The translations under genes were made by a program, and so were the position numbers. A stretch of DNA of 64,000 nt, from NCBI RefSeq assembly GCF_001659605.2, contig NC_035161.2:28319691-28383690 (forward strand). The letters are read 5' to 3'. Positions 13,201-24,848 of this stretch are shown piece by piece. The notes below the pieces were generated by a model. It did not search any database and was not told where the DNA came from. It saw only the letters and a program-made list of their open reading frames with translations. This DNA is from Manihot esculenta (lineage: Eukaryota; Streptophyta; Magnoliopsida; Malpighiales; Euphorbiaceae). Numbering within the stretch: position 1 is the first letter of the stretch; each line of letters starts with the position of its first letter.

Positions 13201-13361
13201 CGAGATTAAGACCGTGGAAATCATCAAGGGCACCTGGAAATATTGAAAGGAAAAGAAATTGAGGAGAGTTGGAAAGAGAGAAAACAAAGAAAAGGGTTTT
13301 AGAGAGAGTTAGGCATACTGTCAAGGAGTTCATCTAAATCGTCGTGGTGGTTGTCAGCCAT
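10213..13361 (-). CDS. PEX19: Peroxisome biogenesis protein 19 (PEX19), 5 exons
   Basis: PEX19 is the cytosolic chaperone and import receptor for peroxisomal membrane proteins, handing them to PEX3. Coding exons (minus strand): 13361-13319, 13233-13185, 12990-12696, 11240-10924 and 10258-10213. All joins use GT-AG signals and total 750 nt, for 249 residues, close to the plant family length. The product starts [20 protein letters not shown], an acidic N-terminus typical of the family. A helical middle (exon 3) and the conserved PEX19 C-terminal domain (exon 4, containing [10 protein letters not shown] and [15 protein letters not shown]) follow. The last exon encodes [14 protein letters not shown], ending in a CaaX farnesylation box (CSIM). 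The gene looks intact and single-function. Introns 3 and 4 carry repeats, listed separately. Confidence 0.95.
10322..10611. repeat. Tandem duplication, 145-bp unit, in PEX19 intron 4
   Basis: Copy 1 (10322-10466) and copy 2 (from 10467 to about 10611) both begin ACTATTATCTAATATGAAAG and stay nearly identical, with a handful of substitutions and a one-base length change near the end. Both lie wholly inside the last intron of PEX19 (10259-10923). Confidence 0.9.
11615..11782 (-). mobile_element. tRNA-derived SINE-like element in PEX19 intron 3
   Basis: Read on the minus strand, the segment has an A-box-like TGTGCAATGG (11768-11759) followed about 32 bases later by a B-box-like GGTTCAAGCAT (11726-11716), the RNA polymerase III promoter layout of tRNA-derived SINEs. 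The tRNA-like head starts near GGGGCCGTTGC (about 11782) and the body continues to about 11615. The segment is GC-richer than the rest of the intron. It does not fold into a complete tRNA that I can draw, and target duplications were not found, so the edges are approximate. Confidence 0.45.
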
Positions 13362-15337
13362 GATTGAACCAATAATCTCTGTTGGTCTTTCTTAGCTATG
13401 AAGACTAAAGGGTGTCGAGATACTTGGATTGAGAAAGGAAAGGAATTGAAGGGAGAGTGAAAGAGAAGGCAAATAGATGTGAAATTTTGGTAACGTTATT
13501 AAGCGGTGGCGGGGGCGGGGCAACCGATGAAAAAACGATCCAATCATTCTGAGTTCTGACTCGGTGTAGAGTAGTCTTTGACGCTTCCGGTTTGGCTTCG
13601 GATTGGAACCCAAACACTCCATTTTTATTGATGATGTATTTTCCCATTATTAGTTTTTTTGAAAAAAAATAGATTTGTAAAACTATTTGATGATCGCTTA
13701 CCGCTGATGCCTTTCTTTATTTATTTAAAAAAAATTATTTAATCACTTAAATTTAATAAAATTTATTAATTAATGTATTGATTTAAAAAATTTATTAAAA
13801 TATCTTTAAAATATTAAAAAAATATACTAATCAGCCTTTTATTAATTTTAAATATTAAATATTAAATTATTTAATATTTTTAGTATAAATAAATTTTATT
13901 AATTAAATTTTAAATTTTATTAAAATTAAATTAATTAATCTTTCATTTTAATTTTTTTAATATTTAATAATTAAAATTAATAGAAAAATTAATTAATAAA
14001 TTTTTTAATATTTTAAAAATATTTTAATATATTTTTAAAATAAAAAATTAACCTGTGAATTTTACTAAATTTAAGGGATTAAATAATAATTTTTAAAAAA
14101 ATTAAATTCCATTATTTTCATTTTTAATATTATATTTTTATGCTTCTTAATTTTACGTATAATTCAATTAAATATTTTATTGTAAGTAAATATATTATCT
14201 TAAACAAATAATATAAGCCGCCTAAATTCATTATTGTACAATAAGAGGATATAGAGGTAAAATACCACACTATTTTTTTTCGATAATTACACTATATAAT
14301 TAAGAATCAAGTAAAGTTTTTTTCTCAAACATCTAATCAGATCATATCTTAAATTTCAACCTCCAAAAACAAACTAATATAATTGTTCATAGGCTATCTA
14401 CTTTGGCTATATTATGTTAGTATAAAGATTTTGTTTAAGTCTGCTCTTGATGCTTTTCAATTTGATATTTTCTTGGTTTTTTCATGAACTTTTTAAGTTA
14501 CTGCTAACTTGGGTTAATTCAAATGCTCTAAGTCGGCTGAAGCTTCTTATGTCCTATCCAAGGAATTGTGCAGGACGTCCAAGAGCTAAGAAGGAAGATG
14601 TCCGTTTCTCAGCGACGCGGCGATGGAGTAATCGAGCTGCTCATACCTTCGCCTCAAACACTTTGTTATCGTGCTTTTCAGGTGTAATATGTGCAGCAAA
14701 TGAGATTTGTATATTAGCCATTGCCACCTTGATGGGTTGTCTTTGATTTTTTTCTTTAAAAAAAAAAAGAAAGAAAAAGAGAGAAAAAGCTTCGATCAAA
14801 TATCTACGTGTAGTGACTCATAGGGACTGCTGTAAGACGATCGTCCCTTAATTTGGGATTATTTGTGAAGCAACTTTGATCGTCTAATTGCTGGAGATCT
14901 TTGTATTAAGATAATATGATCTCATATCTCGTCTCATTTTCTTATACCCAATATCATGTGAACCAGGATAAGGTTACTATCTGAAAATTTTCAATCCTCT
15001 CTTCAGTTCTCATATGTCCTCAATAACCTGAATTTGTTCTCTCCAACCCTTGGCAGGGTTACTGGAACACTTTTATAAGACTGCAACTTAGTATTTATAT
15101 AATAATATCAATATAGTCTCCGTCCTGATTTTACCAAAAGTTAAAAACAAGAAGCATCGTCATCTTTAGAGTCGGAGAAAAACCAGCAGAAAGTGAAATT
15201 CATTGCTTAGTGAACCATGTTAAGTTCACAGCTCCATATTCACAGTGAATTGCAGCATATCCATAGGTCGCAGCAACCTGCTCAGTTAGAGATATGGTGC
15301 TAATGAGAGGAGAATCAAATCCCTTGCCTCCAGATTC
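13362..15337. other. Intergenic DNA upstream of PEX19
   Basis: The first 250 bases upstream of the PEX19 ATG are GC-richer and should hold its promoter and 5' UTR; no single element is certain. 13,715-14,130 is a block of A/T-only phrases around TTTATTAATTAATTT, similar in texture to 25,380-26,030, and probably an old AT-rich repeat. An ORF at 14,447-14,746 (99 codons) lies in more balanced DNA but matches nothing I know. The segment 15,200-15,337 is probably 3' UTR of the next minus-strand gene. Confidence 0.5.
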
Positions 15338-18300
15338 TCAGACAGCAGTTGCAGGATTTGCCTCAAGAGTTGAAGTGGATTCTGACTGTTGAGTCATGCA
15401 ATTTTGTGAGAATTGCAGATTCAAACCTGCAGCTGCTGATGCAGATTGGTGTTCTTGGGAAGGAAAATAACCCCCTTGTGGGAGAAATGAGCCCTGTGGA
15501 TTATAGAAAGGCTGATGGCCTTGCGGGTGAGAATGAGTTTGTGCAATTGGATTGGGAGGGTAAAGTGCCTGGAGCCCTGTTGGCCCATATATTGCCTGAT
15601 GACCTTGAAATCGTTTAAGCTTAGCAATGTGCTTTTTACCAGAAAGATGGCGGTCCAGAACTTCACGGGTATCACACTTGACATTGCACAAATCACATAA
15701 TAAGGGTGTTACGACTTTAGGTTTTGGAGGTTCCGCAGCTGTTCTCTGAGTTTCATGAGTCTTTATACGCTTCCCTCCATGACCACCCTTCATTTTGCGT
15801 TTTATTCCTCGTCTCCTATTATCAAACAAAATTTTTCTTGGCTTCCTTCCTTGCTTACCAGACAATTCCACAACTGGAACTTTAGGTTTTTCCCCGGTAT
15901 TACTATGCAGATTGTTCTCCATTCCATATTCATCACTGCGAGCTTCAGAGGGCAGGTTTTCTGCTGACTTCTGCTCTTCACCATCCTCTACGATTGGAGG
16001 CTGCTGAGGCTCTTCCGGTTTCAAATCATTTATAGGTTCCTGATGATTTTGTATGCAGTCAGCTGGTTTGGTACCATTTTTTAACTCTTCAATCCTGAGC
16101 ATATTCTTTTTATGCCTCTTTCCATTCTTGTGCTGCTCTAGGATTTCCAAACTAGTGCAATCTACCCTACAAAGTTCACACCAAGCAATCTGTACAGGTC
16201 GACGGTTAGGAGCTACCTTTTCTGGTGCAGAAGCAGATTCAACTACCTTTTTGGCTGCATGGGCTGAGTGTTCCTTCGCAGCAGAAGGTTCAAAATTAGA
16301 AGATGTTGAAATCACACCATGTGGTTGGAAATGCCTAACACGAGCCTTACCCCTACCATGTCCCTTTCCACGGAAAGGAGGGGCAGAACCTTGGTGGTGG
16401 CCATCATTTCCCCTGCCACACCCTTGGAATGGTCCACCACCCCTTCTACCACCACCCCTGTGTTGATGTCGACCATCCTGCAAAGTTCACTTTAAATGGT
16501 ATTCAATAATGTAATTACAAAAAGGAAAAAAAAAAAAAAAAAGAAAAGAAGAAAAGTAGAACAGTCAATATTGTGCTCCATATGTGTCAACTACCCTTGG
16601 TCTGAAATAAGTGGCATCACAATAAGATGGTTCATGAGTCAATAAAATACAGTACCCCCACCATTTCAAAATTAAATATCAGCAATCATGTTCAAGCAAA
16701 AAGGACACTAAGGACGCTATCTTCAAAATTGTAACTTATTCCAATATTAAATGGAAGAGAGACAACCTACCTTCTCTGGGCCTTGTTCACATATTACAAG
16801 ACAAGTAGCATCTTCTCTCAAAACTCTAATTTATCACAATATCTGATGCCTGACTGGCTGTTCTACTCTTAGTTGATGATGCTAGTCTCTTTTAACATTA
16901 TGAAACAAAGTTCTAATTGTTGACAGGATAAAAAAGTTTTTAACAGTTGCAATTTCAACTTGTGCACAAACTTAGGCATGTTGAAAAATTCCTTGCCAAG
17001 ATTGAAATTATTTAGCTTAAACAAAAGCAAGTAAATAAAAATTGGTACTTAATTTGCTAAGCACTAGAATTGATATTTGCAGGTTATATGATACAAAAGC
17101 AGTCCTTGCAGTTCAAAATGTTTTATTGACAGAAGCAAATTATTTTAGCTTAAACCTTGCATATTCATCAGCAGCACCCCACACAATCCGAATCTGTCAG
17201 AACCTCTGTTGCTCTGACTCTTCATTATATCCTTAGGACCTGTCTTGTACTCAAAATAGACATGGGCACTTGAGCATAATTCTCCAAACACAAGGAAGAA
17301 TATAGAACTGAATGAACCTGTTCGGGCATGGTCGTGCATCAGACACTTGTACCGAGTCTGAGCAAGATGGGTTGAAACAGTAAACTACAAACATGAGAGC
17401 AGATGCTTTCAACCAGATTTAAAACCTGCTAGAAGAAAACTTCTGACACGATCCCAGCTATTCTGAACCTGATCTAGTCACCATGACCAAGGCAGGTGAA
17501 TTAAAAGATCTATACCTATTCTTTCTGGTAGGCAATCTAAGGCCAATGAAAATGCTTCCTCATTCAAGTTCTACTTGGAAATGACATAATTCAGCAACAC
17601 CCTTGGCCTAATGGAAGTCATAGTTTATTGACATCAATAGAGTTTAAAGGCAATAATTAGTCAAGGATAATAGAATATACTTGTGACTTTGATTACAAGA
17701 TAGCCACATTCACCAAATCTAGAGACTTTTGGGCTTTCTTGATGAATAATAGCTTATAACACTCTGCTACAAGTTAGTTTAAATCCTAAGCATTTAACAT
17801 TTATGTGTTTGACTAAAATGCTTACAATTGATTAATAAGTAGTTGACAAATTTAGTAAAAAGTAATTTACAAGCACGTCAATTGTTAAAATTAATAAAAG
17901 GGGTATTAACTAAGATATGTGGTGGAATTTTGAAAATTGTTATAAGTTATAGAAAGTAAATATGTTAATATAGGAAGTAAATATTGATAGATGGATCAGC
18001 TGCTTAATCTTAGGGATTGTATAATTATAGGCTTGATTTTCCTTCCTGTTTAGTTACCGTCTCTCATGTCTAAATAGGTTGTAATCTCTATTGTGATAAA
18101 CAACAACAATTATTCTTCTTCTACATGGTATCAGAGCCTTTCTCATAGAGATTTTTTTTCTCTTTATCTCTCCTAAAGTTTTAAAATTTTTTTTGGAGAC
18201 TTAGGACTCCGTTCATTTGGGTTATCCATAAAGGGTAACATTTGGATCTCACCATCGCTGGAGTCACCACACCAACTCCTTGTCAGATTTGAGGTTTGTT

Positions 18301-21300
18301 TGCCGTTCGAGTGTTGGGTGGAGGTATTTTATTTGGTACTGTTCATCGGTACTGTTCACCGGTACTGTTCACGTAGTACTGTTCATCGGTACTGTTCACG
18401 CCGGGTACTGTTTTCCGATTTTGTGTTTCTTTTGTTGCTATCGTTTTTGGGTTGGTTGTCCTTATGGCTGGAGTTAAAACCACCACCGTAACTGATGTGA
18501 TTCCTATGATGACTAAAATCACGGAACACAAATTGAATGGATCTTCCGATCAAGGAATTTTGATATCTGCAGATGAATATGCACAATTCATCCAATACCA
18601 GGCATCTATAAAATCTTCTAATTCCTCCTCTATCACTGCAATTGCCGAGTCAAGTAACTCTACTGCATGTCTTGTGTCTTCATCCTCCAAATGGGTTATT
18701 GATTCTGGTGCTACCGATCATATGTCAGGTAATTCTACCCTTTTGTCCAATCTTGAGTCTCATACATCGCCTTCTTATGTTACTCTTGCTGATGGCACTA
18801 AATCGTCTGTCATGGGTTCTGGTCATGTCAACTTAACCCGTTCTTTTTCTGTATCCTATGTGTTATGTCTCCCTAAGTTCGCATTTAATTCGCTTTCTGT
18901 GAGTAAACTCACTCGTGCATTGAATTGTTGTGTCTCATTCTTTCCTGATCACTGTGTTTTTCAGGATCTTTCGACGAAGCAGATTATTGGTAGAGGAAGT
19001 GAGTCAGAGGGTCTTTACGTCTTGGATCAGCAACTACCTCGATCTCCTCGATCTCTGGTATGCTCCACGCGTTTAACACCTTTTGATGTTCATTGTCGTT
19101 TAGGGCATCCTTCTCTCTCGGTTTTGAAGAAGTTATATCCACAGTTTCATTCTTTGTCTATTCTAGATTGTGAGTCTTGTCAATTTGCTAAACATCATCA
19201 TTTACCTACACTCTCTCGAGTCAATAAACGGGCTTCGTCTCCCTTTGAGTTAGTCCATTCAGATGTTTGGGGTCCTTGTCCTGTTGTGTCTAAGTCTGGC
19301 TTTAAGTATTTTGTTACTTTTGTTGATGATTTCTCTCATACTACTTGGTTATTTTTAATGAAGAGTCGTTCAGAATTATTTTCTATTTTTTGTGCATTTT
19401 ATGCTGAAATCCAAACCCAATTCAATACTTCCATCCGTATATTGCAAAGTGATAATGCTAAAGAGTATCTCTCTGGGGAATTTCAATCTTATTTGTTATA
19501 AAAAGGGATTCTTCATCAGTCCTCTTGTGTTGCCACTCCTTCACAAAATAGAGTTGCTGAAAGAAAAAATCGACATCTTCTTGAAGTAGCCAGAGCCCTC
19601 TTATTCCAAATGAAGGTACCTAAATGTTTTTGGGCTGATGCTGTATCCACTGCTTGTTTTTTGATCAATCGCATGCCTTCCTCCGTCCTTCATGGTGATA
19701 TCCCTTATAACATTTTATTTTCCACTAAATCTTTGTTTCCTATTGAGCCACGTCTCTTTGGTTGTACTTGTTTTGTTCGTGATGTTCGTCCACAGGTTAC
19801 TAAATTGGATCCCAAATCACTCAAATGTGTCTTCCTTGGCTACTCTCGACGTCAGAAAGGGTATCGTTGTTTTTCTCCTGATCTGAATCGGTATCTTGTG
19901 TCTACGGATGTAACATTCTTTGAGTCCACTCCGTTTTTTCCGCCATCATCTGTTTATAACACCCAGGAGGAGGAAGATGACCTCTTGTTATACACTGTTT
20001 GCTCTTCGTCTCCTCAGACTACTCCTACACCTTCCGCTCATGTGCCAGGTCGCCCTCCCATCTTTCATGTGTATTCCAGACGCTTCGAGGACTCTGACTC
20101 CGTTCCGCTACCCGCTTCTTCGTCGACCGATCCTGCTCCTACTGATCCTTCATTGTCTGATTTGGATTTGCCCATTGCTCTTCGCAAAGGTAAACGTACT
20201 TGTACTTATCCTATTTCATCTTGTGTCTCTTATGATCAATTATCCTCCTCTTCTCGTTGTTTTGTCACTGCTTTAGATTCTATTTCAATTCCCAAAACTG
20301 TTATTGAGGCTTTGTCCCATCCTGGTTGGCGTGCTGCAATGGAAGAGGAAATGATGGCCCTTGACACTAATGGTACTTGGGAGTTGATGTCCTTGCCCCC
20401 AGGAAAGCAGACTATTGAGTGCAAATGGGTGTTTGCAGTGAAAGTAAATCCTGATGGATCTATTGCTCGCCTCAAGGCCCATTTAGTGGCCAAAGGTTAT
20501 GCACAAACTTATGGAGTTGACTATTCTGATACATTCTCCCCAGTTGCCAAGCTCGCATCTGTCCGATTGTCAATTACTGGGTATTGTGTTTTTGTGGAAG
20601 GTAACTTGGTCTCATGGAAAAGTAAGAAGCAAAATGTGGTCTCCCGTTCTAGTGCTGAATCTGAATATCGAGCTATGGCACAAGCTGTTTGTGAAATCTT
20701 GTGGGTACGTCAACTGTTGGAAGAAGTTGGGTTCACAAATTCGGTGCCTGCTAAGTTGTGGTGTGATAATCAAGCAGCTATCCACATTGCCTCCAATCCA
20801 GTATTTCACGAGAGGACTAAACACATCGAGATTGATTGTCATTTTGTTCGTGAAAAGGTCCAACAAAAGATAATATCAACAGGATATATCCGAACTGGAG
20901 AACAATTAGGAGATATTTTCACTAAAACTCTAAATGGGACTCGAGTTGATTATATATGTAACAAGTTGGGCATGATTAACATTTATGATCCAACTTGAGG
21001 GGGAGTGTTATAAGTTATAGAAAGTAAATATGTTAATATAGGAAGTAAATATTGATAGATGGATCAGTTGCTTAATCTTAGGGATTGTATAATTATAGGC
21101 TTGATTTTCCTTCCTGTTTAGTTACCGTCTCTCATGTATAAATAGGTTGTAATCTCTATTGTGATAAACAACAACAATTATTATTCTTCTACAAAAATTA
21201 ATGGGTAAACTACTTCAAACTAGTTTATAAGCATTAAACATAGTGCTTATAACTATCAAAATGAGAAGTTGGTTCCTCTCAACTTTTTCAAGCTAAAAAG

Positions 21301-24300
21301 CTAAAAAATTTTATAAATAAATATCTCAGCTTATTTTTAGAGCTTACAAGCTGGTTTGATTATCAAACAAGAAAAACACCCTCTTAGTTGAGGATTGTAT
21401 TTGCTGGGATAGGATTGACAAAAGTTTGGTCCCATCCTATGATTAATTGTTTGCACAATTAATGAGTTGAAGCTTGGCTAGATATCCAGTTTTTAGTCTG
21501 AATCTTATAGCAATCGCCCATAAACTAGATAAATTTCTAGAGCAGACCCATGCTACATTATCTAGAAAGTAGCTTTAAAATGTATAAGATAGTACTTGTC
21601 TACCAAGCCAAGACATAGATTTCAGGCTCAGCTGCCAATCCTACAGTTACATTCAATTTCAAGAAAGGCAATGCTCACTTTCTTCAGATATATTAGTTCA
21701 AGCTGTGTTTCATAAGCTAATCCGCATTCAAATGACGTAACTTCATATTACCAAGTTCAACTCAAATTAGGAGACTTTGTGAAGCCCAATATATGCCAAT
21801 GAACTTTTAGGAAAAGCAACCTATTGTCAATTAAGACTGAAGAGAAGAAAAACCAAGATGTGCCATATAAGAAGCTGATTAGAAAAATCCTTACAGAATA
21901 GTCAGATAAATCATATAGAAGAGAAATCATAAGCTTTGCAAAGCATTCAGGAAAGCTACAACAAGTAAAACAAGCAAGAAGTAACTAACCTTCCCTTTAC
22001 CCTCATTTATGGCTCATGAACTGGACCAATATTTCATGGTTTTCCTAGCTAAATATTTGCACTACCCATACACAATACCTTGTGTTCTTCAAGGCTATCT
22101 CAAACTAGAACCTTTGAATAAAAAAAGGTTGAAGTTCAAAGAGACAAAAACTTTATTTAACCAAATCATAGATCACACAAAGAAGCACATAAGAGGCTAA
22201 GAGCAGAGGAACTATGCTTAAAAGGCATTTGGATTCATTAGGGAAATGAAATAAGCACAGTAAAAATGTAGACAGCTGCTTCAAGAAGTTCTTGAGGCCA
22301 AAACTTCCTTTTCTGTTGCCAACAAATAACTGAGGCCACAGAAGAACACCATTTCAATTAATAGCAATTAAACTCCAACAATATAACACAAGAGACAAGA
22401 ACAAAGACCTGAATAGTATTAAGAGTTAATGAAGAAATCTGCAATTATGCCACAATGAATGTAAATTTAGACTAAGTAACCAATGGATTTTAAGATTTCA
22501 GATAGACACCTTGGTCACCAACCACAATTTCTAGGTCATAAAATCTTGATTCTAATAAAACTCCTTCCCTAAAGGAACCAATAGAAAGAAAACTAAAATT
22601 TCGAATAATTTGAATTTAGATCTTCATCTGAAACATGATGTTGCATGCATCAATCATAAAAACTTCCATCAACCTCAAATAAGAGGAAAGAACCATAACA
22701 CGAGCATATTTATTTGATTCATCCATATGCTAAGAGGATCTTGCACTTCAACCATCTGCTACAATTATAGGCAGCCAGTTTGCAGTTCTCATTTAACAGA
22801 GTAAGTTGGTCAATTCCACTTACATGGATAGAGAATTATATTTCTGCTTCAGATATCTCGTAACCCAATAAATAGAGGGACTAAATGACAGGAAGCTCAT
22901 GAAGAAGCATTGGGTTAGTAGCTTATCCAGACTTCTACTGAAATATGGTAACCATATTCATTGCATCATCCATTTTTAACATATTCTTGTAAATTATACA
23001 TCAAAACAGAAACGTATTCATGCAGCCTGGTATTTTATTCCCCTTGGCATAATGGAGCTTCTTGATACTACAAAAAGAATCCACTCAGGAGTCAGGAACA
23101 GAAGCCAGAATCCCCCTAATTTATGATACATAATTGTAAAAGTACAAGTTTAAATGTCAAATTTATTTAGAAAAGAAGTATGCAGTGCATAATTTAATAC
23201 TTCAGTGCAATTTCTGCAGCATATCTAACTGTCTTAATCAAAGACTCGCCTTGGATCAATCACACAGTACCATTCAATCAAAATATGACTCCCAAATCTT
23301 TCTTATAGTATAACACTGCAAGTATAAAGACCAGCAACACTTACCAACACAAAAAGAAAAGAAAGATTTCACAAATGAAGCAATCTATTTAATGAATTTC
23401 ATTTATGTAATCTTCAGTAGCAGCAATTCAAACATTGACCATAAGATAGTTTATCAAATATTTTATATTCATAGACTCTTAGTAGCAAGGTGGGAGTGGG
23501 ACAGCTAAGAAACAACAAAAATTATAGGCTAACTTCTACAGTTAATGTGACGCCTCACAAAGTAAAAGCACAAACAGGGATGCCTAAAGATTGGACTTCT
23601 GACCAAATTTAGGCCACAGTAAATCAGTGATTAAACTTTCGTCAGCCTCAAGCCCTCAACCTACCAAAAGGCCAAGCAGGCACATTAGTAAGTGCCCTCC
23701 AAACAAATAGTCACCAGAATGTGCATATCAGCATTTACATACGTGCACAGGAGCCTGCATACCCACCAACTAATACACACACACACACACACATAGAGAG
23801 AGAGAGAGAGAGAGAGCTAGTGAGATTGCACAAACAAAACACCTATACCAGAATGCTCTCGTGATTCAACAATCAATCATTATTATTACCAGTTATTTTC
23901 GCAAGTACACGGTTAAGAGCAGCACAGATAATCAAGAAGCCTGACTAAGTTTCCCTATACAATTTTCTATTATTCCATTTCCTTCTAAACTTGTGCAAAA
24001 TTTGACCGGCTTAATTCTTCCCTTCACATTATGAAGAAGCAGGAAATTGCAAAACATGCATAATTTTACTTTATGTTGCACAAGCTGTTATTAAATTCAA
24101 ATAACCAAAATAGCAAAACACAAGAAAGAGCAAACCTTATAGAATTGTCAAATGCAACAGTGAATCAATCACACAGTTAAAGATTTGAATAGCTACATAA
24201 AGTAGAACGAAAATGGTCAGATACCCTAAATATAAACATCAGCGAAAACACACCTCAACTTCCAATTTAGATTTAATAAAATCAGAAACACCATACCCGA

Positions 24301-24848
24301 TTACGCATTGGAACCAGTTCAAAGCCCGGACTCTTCACCGGCAACCCAGCCATTGCCCTCTCCACCGCGTCCATCGACCCCGCAAACTGCGTCAGCTGCT
24401 CCAGCGCCGCGATCGCCGCAACAGCCGCTGGATTCATCCCCGGCTGCACAACCACATTAACCGAACTCTGCGGCGGAGGATAAACGCTCAGCTGCTGCGC
24501 CGCTTGCAACGACACCCCAGTCCCACCAGAATCCACAATTTGCGTTGCTTCTTGCTGCGCTGAAACCCCGGGCGCGGGCTCATGCTGATAATATGGCGGT
24601 TGCTGATAGGCAACGGAGTAATCGGCTTGGTAATAAGCGTAGCTTTGTGGTTGCTGGTCATATTGCCATTGATTTTGAGGTGGGTATTGCTGGTAATACG
24701 AGTAATAAGAGTGATCATAGGATTGGACCTGCGTTTGATAGTAATAATCTTGAATTTGGTATTGTGGGTATTGCGGGGCTTGTGCTTGTTCTTGGAAATG
24801 TGGGTTGATGCGTTGCTGCTCAGATTCTGGAAGAGATGAAGTGTCCAT
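15338..24848 (-). CDS. Gln/Tyr-rich protein with two U1-type C2H2 zinc fingers, 2 exons
   Basis: Exon 1 is 24848-24297 (start MDTSSLPESEQQ; donor CGG|GTATGG). Exon 2 is 16477-15338 (acceptor TTTGCAG|GATGG). The join is in phase 0 and gives 1692 nt, 563 residues. Residues 1-184 are a low-complexity Gln/Tyr/Pro region of repeated YY and QQ. Residues 185-230 are an RGG/Gly-Arg-rich segment. Two U1-type (matrin-like) zinc fingers follow: C284-x2-C287-x12-H300-x5-H306 and C445-x2-C448-x12-H461-x5-H467. A basic stretch precedes the second finger and the tail is Gln/Pro-rich. U1-type fingers and RGG segments usually bind RNA, so a nuclear RNA-binding role is inferred; the exact orthologue is not identified. 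An in-frame upstream ATG (24932) would add 28 residues. The 7,819-bp intron (16478-24296) hosts a copia element. Confidence 0.85.
17938..18125 (+). repeat. 5' LTR of the copia element
   Basis: 188 bp, TG...CA. It differs from the 3' LTR at 18000 (C versus T), 18070 (C versus A) and 18115 (C versus A). The change at 18070 falls in what reads as TATAAATA in the 3' LTR, so this copy has TCTAAATA at 18069-18076. Confidence 0.97.
18336..18411 (+). repeat. Short tandem array, unit about 13 bp (GGTACTGTTCAYC)
   Basis: Five to six slightly varied copies of GGTACTGTTCAYC lie in the leader of the copia element, between the primer site and the gag ATG (18464). Short ORFs cross it only because each unit lacks stops. 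Confidence 0.85.
18464..20998 (+). pseudogene. Copia gag-pol remnant, one nonsense codon, gag and RT segments deleted
   Basis: One reading frame runs from ATG 18464 to the stop at 20996-20998 (845 codons), interrupted by a single TAA (19499-19501). In order it encodes: the first 25 or so residues of a gag-like start (MAGVKTTTVTDVIP), then abruptly the end of gag; an aspartic protease motif (IDSGATDHM); the GAG-pre-integrase segment (CRLGHPS, CESCQFAKHH); and the integrase core with HSDVWGP, LQSDNAKEYL and, after the stop, NRVAERKNRH. The start of reverse transcriptase (CKWVFAVKVNPDGS to FSPVAKLASVRL) follows. It then jumps directly to RNase H (SRSSAESEYRAMAQ, CDNQAAIHIASNP). The RT palm with the YVDD active site is gone. 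Both deletions keep the frame. The product cannot copy itself. Confidence 0.93.
21006..21193 (+). repeat. 3' LTR of the copia element
   Basis: 188 bp, TG...CA, preceded by the polypurine tract and followed by the AAAAT target duplication. It keeps a TATA-like TATAAATA at 21137-21144. Confidence 0.97.
21199..24296. other. Remainder of the large zinc-finger-gene intron
   Basis: Moderately AT-rich sequence with no further element or coding segment that I recognise. The 63-codon plus-strand ORF at 22009-22200 is not supported by any motif. A compound microsatellite sits at 23774-23816. Confidence 0.6.
23774..23816. repeat. (AC)n-(AG)n compound microsatellite
   Basis: About ten AC units followed by about eleven AG units, inside the large intron of the minus-strand zinc-finger gene. 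Confidence 0.92.

Larger units (their letters stand above)
17933..21198 (+). mobile_element. Ty1/copia LTR retrotransposon, internally deleted, with 5-bp target duplication
   Basis: A complete-ended element of 3,256 bp (17938-21193) flanked by AAAAT direct repeats (17933-17937 and 21194-21198). It lies inside the large intron of the minus-strand zinc-finger gene, in the opposite orientation. The LTRs are 188 bp each, begin TGTTATAAG and end TTCTACA. Immediately after the 5' LTR is TGGTATCAGAGCC (18126-18138), the usual initiator-methionine tRNA primer site. Just before the 3' LTR is a polypurine tract (GAGGGGGAG). Protease, integrase and RNase H order places it in copia. The two LTRs differ at only three positions, so the insertion is recent by plant standards. 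Most of gag and the reverse-transcriptase core are missing, so it can move only with help from another element. Confidence 0.97.

Noticed and set aside
14447..14746. 99-codon plus-strand ORF between PEX19 and the zinc-finger gene
   Set aside because: The product matches no motif I know, starts in AT-rich sequence and has no supporting context.
15349..16466. Plus-strand ORFs across the zinc-finger exon (for example 15349-15618 and 16053-16466)
   Set aside because: Antisense shadows of the clearly coding minus-strand exon.
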